Part shown: in pieces, positions 62,847-64,000 of the stretch
How positions within the stretch are numbered: position 1 is the stretch's first letter
Layout: every line of letters starts with the position of its first letter
Program-made: the position numbers and the translations under genes
Source: Arenibacter certesii DSM 19833
GTDB lineage: Bacteria; Bacteroidota; Bacteroidia; Flavobacteriales; Flavobacteriaceae
Direction of reading: 5' to 3'
Length of the DNA: 64,000 nt
NCBI RefSeq assembly: GCF_000429545.1
Contig: NZ_AUCB01000009.1
Location: forward strand, 1-64,000
Notes under the pieces: generated by a model
Database searches by the model: none
What the model saw: only the letters and a program-made list of their open reading frames with translations
Told to the model about the DNA's origin: nothing

Positions 62847-64000
62847 TTAGTCCAATAGGATATCTAATATTTGAATTGCAGTATCGCTTATTTTTTTACC
62901 TGGACCAAAAACGGCTACTGCTCCAGCTTCATATAAAAAATTATAGTCTTGTTTGGGGACTACGCCGCCTACAATTACCATAATATCTTGGCGCCCGTAT
63001 TTTTTTAATGCCTCCAATACTTGGGGCACAAGGGTTTTGTGACCTCCTGCCAAAGAGGATATCCCTAAAATATGGACATCGTTTTCTACCGCCTGTTTCG
63101 CAGCCTCAGCGGGGGTTTGGAACAAGGGGCCAATATCTACATCAAACCCAAGGTCGGCATAGCCTGTAGACACCACTTTTGCACCACGATCATGACCATC
63201 CTGACCCATTTTTGCGATCATTATCCTTGGTCTACGTCCTTCTTGTTCGGCAAACTTGTTGGCCATTTCTCGAGCTTTTTCAAAGCTATTATCGTCTTTT
63301 ATCTCTTTTGAATACACTCCTGTAAATGTTTTTATTACTGCCCTATGTCTGCCAAAGGCATTTTCCAATGCGGTGCTGATTTCTCCCAAAGTAGCTCTTG
63401 CCTTAGCCGCCTTTACCGATAAAGCTAGTAAATTATTTTCACCTTCGGTTGTATCGTAACTATTTTTGGAGGAGGCATATTTCATCTTTATTTCTGCTGC
63501 AGCCGTAAGCTGGTTTAAGGCGTACTGTACATCACTGGCATTTCTATTCGACTTTAGCTGTTGTAATCTTTCAAGCTGTTGTCTACGTACTTCTGCATTA
63601 TCTACTTCCAATATCTGAAAGCTATCTACTTCTTCCTCTGCTTGATAGTTATTGACTCCCACAATAATATCCTGGCCACTGTCTATACGGGCTTGTTTTT
63701 TTGCTGCCGCTTCCTCTATTCTAAGTTTTGGTATTCCTGCCTCTATTGCTTTGGTCATGCCACCCAAATCTTCTACTTCTTGGATTAACTCCCAAGCTTT
63801 TTGAGCTATTTCGTGGGTCAGGGATTCCACATAGTAACTGCCGCCCCAAGGATCAACGGTTTTTGTTATTCCCGTTTCTTCCTGTAGAAATAGTTGGGTG
63901 TTACGTGCTATACGTGCAGAGAAATCGGTAGGAAGGGCTATGGCCTCATCCAAGGCGTTGGTGTGCAAACTTTGGGTTCCTCCAAATACTGCCGCCGAGG
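62847..64000 (-). CDS. scpA: Methylmalonyl-CoA mutase large subunit (3' part)
   Basis: The gene runs off the right edge; about 384 C-terminal codons are present, from [15 protein letters not shown] through WGGSYYVE to the stop at 62847. The C-terminal B12-binding domain has the key [15 protein letters not shown] motif (DxHxxG) with [13 protein letters not shown] and [10 protein letters not shown]. It interconverts methylmalonyl-CoA and succinyl-CoA using adenosylcobalamin. The N-terminal part and any small subunit lie outside the window. Confidence 0.95.
   Translation of the reverse strand, partial: SAAVFGGTQSLHTNALDEAIALPTDFSARIARNTQLFLQEETGITKTVDPWGGSYYVESLTHEIAQKAWELIQEVEDLGGMTKAIEAGIPKLRIEEAAAKKQARIDSGQDIIVGVNNYQAEEEVDSFQILEVDNAEVRRQQLERLQQLKSNRNASDVQYALNQLTAAAEIKMKYASSKNSYDTTEGENNLLALSVKAAKARATLGEISTALENAFGRHRAVIKTFTGVYSKEIKDDNSFEKAREMANKFAEQEGRRPRIMIAKMGQDGHDRGAKVVSTGYADLGFDVDIGPLFQTPAEAAKQAVENDVHILGISSLAGGHKTLVPQVLEALKKYGRQDIMVIVGGVVPKQDYNFLYEAGAVAVFGPGKKISDTAIQILDILLD

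Overview
The window looks like chromosomal DNA of a marine-type member of the Flavobacteriaceae (Bacteroidota). The basis is low GC, promoters with the Bacteroidota TAnnTTTG -7 element rather than sigma70 boxes, few clear Shine-Dalgarno sites, and a gene set typical of that group: GldI gliding lipoprotein, DUF6048/DUF6452, DUF3810, DUF5683, DUF6122, WbqC, CCC-motif membrane protein and an OstA-like protein. Apart from one decayed insertion sequence near the left edge it is a gene-dense core region. No prophage, CRISPR array, toxin-antitoxin pair or defence island is visible.

Left edge (1-2340): the end of an rRNA operon (23S-5S spacer, 5S rRNA, strong terminator) is followed by a broken ISAon1/ISL3-like transposase and about 430 bp of non-coding, diverged tandem repeats of roughly 170 bp.

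2341-16124: DUF4268 protein, ZIP metal transporter, THUMP-type and RlmD rRNA methyltransferases, a DUF6452/DUF6048 envelope pair, ornithine aminotransferase (rocD), a four-gene run of small cysteine-motif membrane proteins (DUF2752, CCC-motif, CD225/dispanin, DUF2752), an Smr protein, a cysteine desulfurase and an M23 peptidase.

16260-18820: a division and RNA-metabolism locus: a promoter, a ZapB-like coiled-coil gene, zapA, a 6S-type RNA, and rny (RNase Y).

19233-40909 is almost all on the minus strand: TrmH methylase, Ste24-like protease, Rel (p)ppGpp enzyme, Fur-type regulator, purA, OstA/LptA-like protein, class III aminotransferase, TPR protein, two tandem DUF368 (PopT-type polyprenyl-phosphate carrier) genes overlapping aroE, and a large DUF349 protein. 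Two secreted amidohydrolase-like proteins and the DUF3810 membrane metalloprotease-like protein follow.

40982-54672: pepD, a CBS-domain protein, an nrnA-gldI-cyclophilin/FKBP fusion operon, ndk, recF with a DciA-like gene, a TPR-ribH-small membrane protein-mutL-rhomboid-rhomboid-nuclease run. 55208-64000: a Tat-exported Gfo/Idh/MocA protein, then parA-parB-DUF5683-dapB, lepB, WbqC and DUF6122, and the 3' part of methylmalonyl-CoA mutase running off the right edge.

The main second-look items are: five genes with a -7 promoter element only 4-5 nt from the ATG (predicted leaderless mRNAs); the 6S RNA placed between zapA and rny; the cysteine-motif membrane-protein cluster; the paired DUF368 genes; the amidohydrolase relatives without metal ligands; an altered MutL endonuclease motif; the repeats behind the rRNA operon. 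Assignments rest on reading motifs by eye; no database search was possible.
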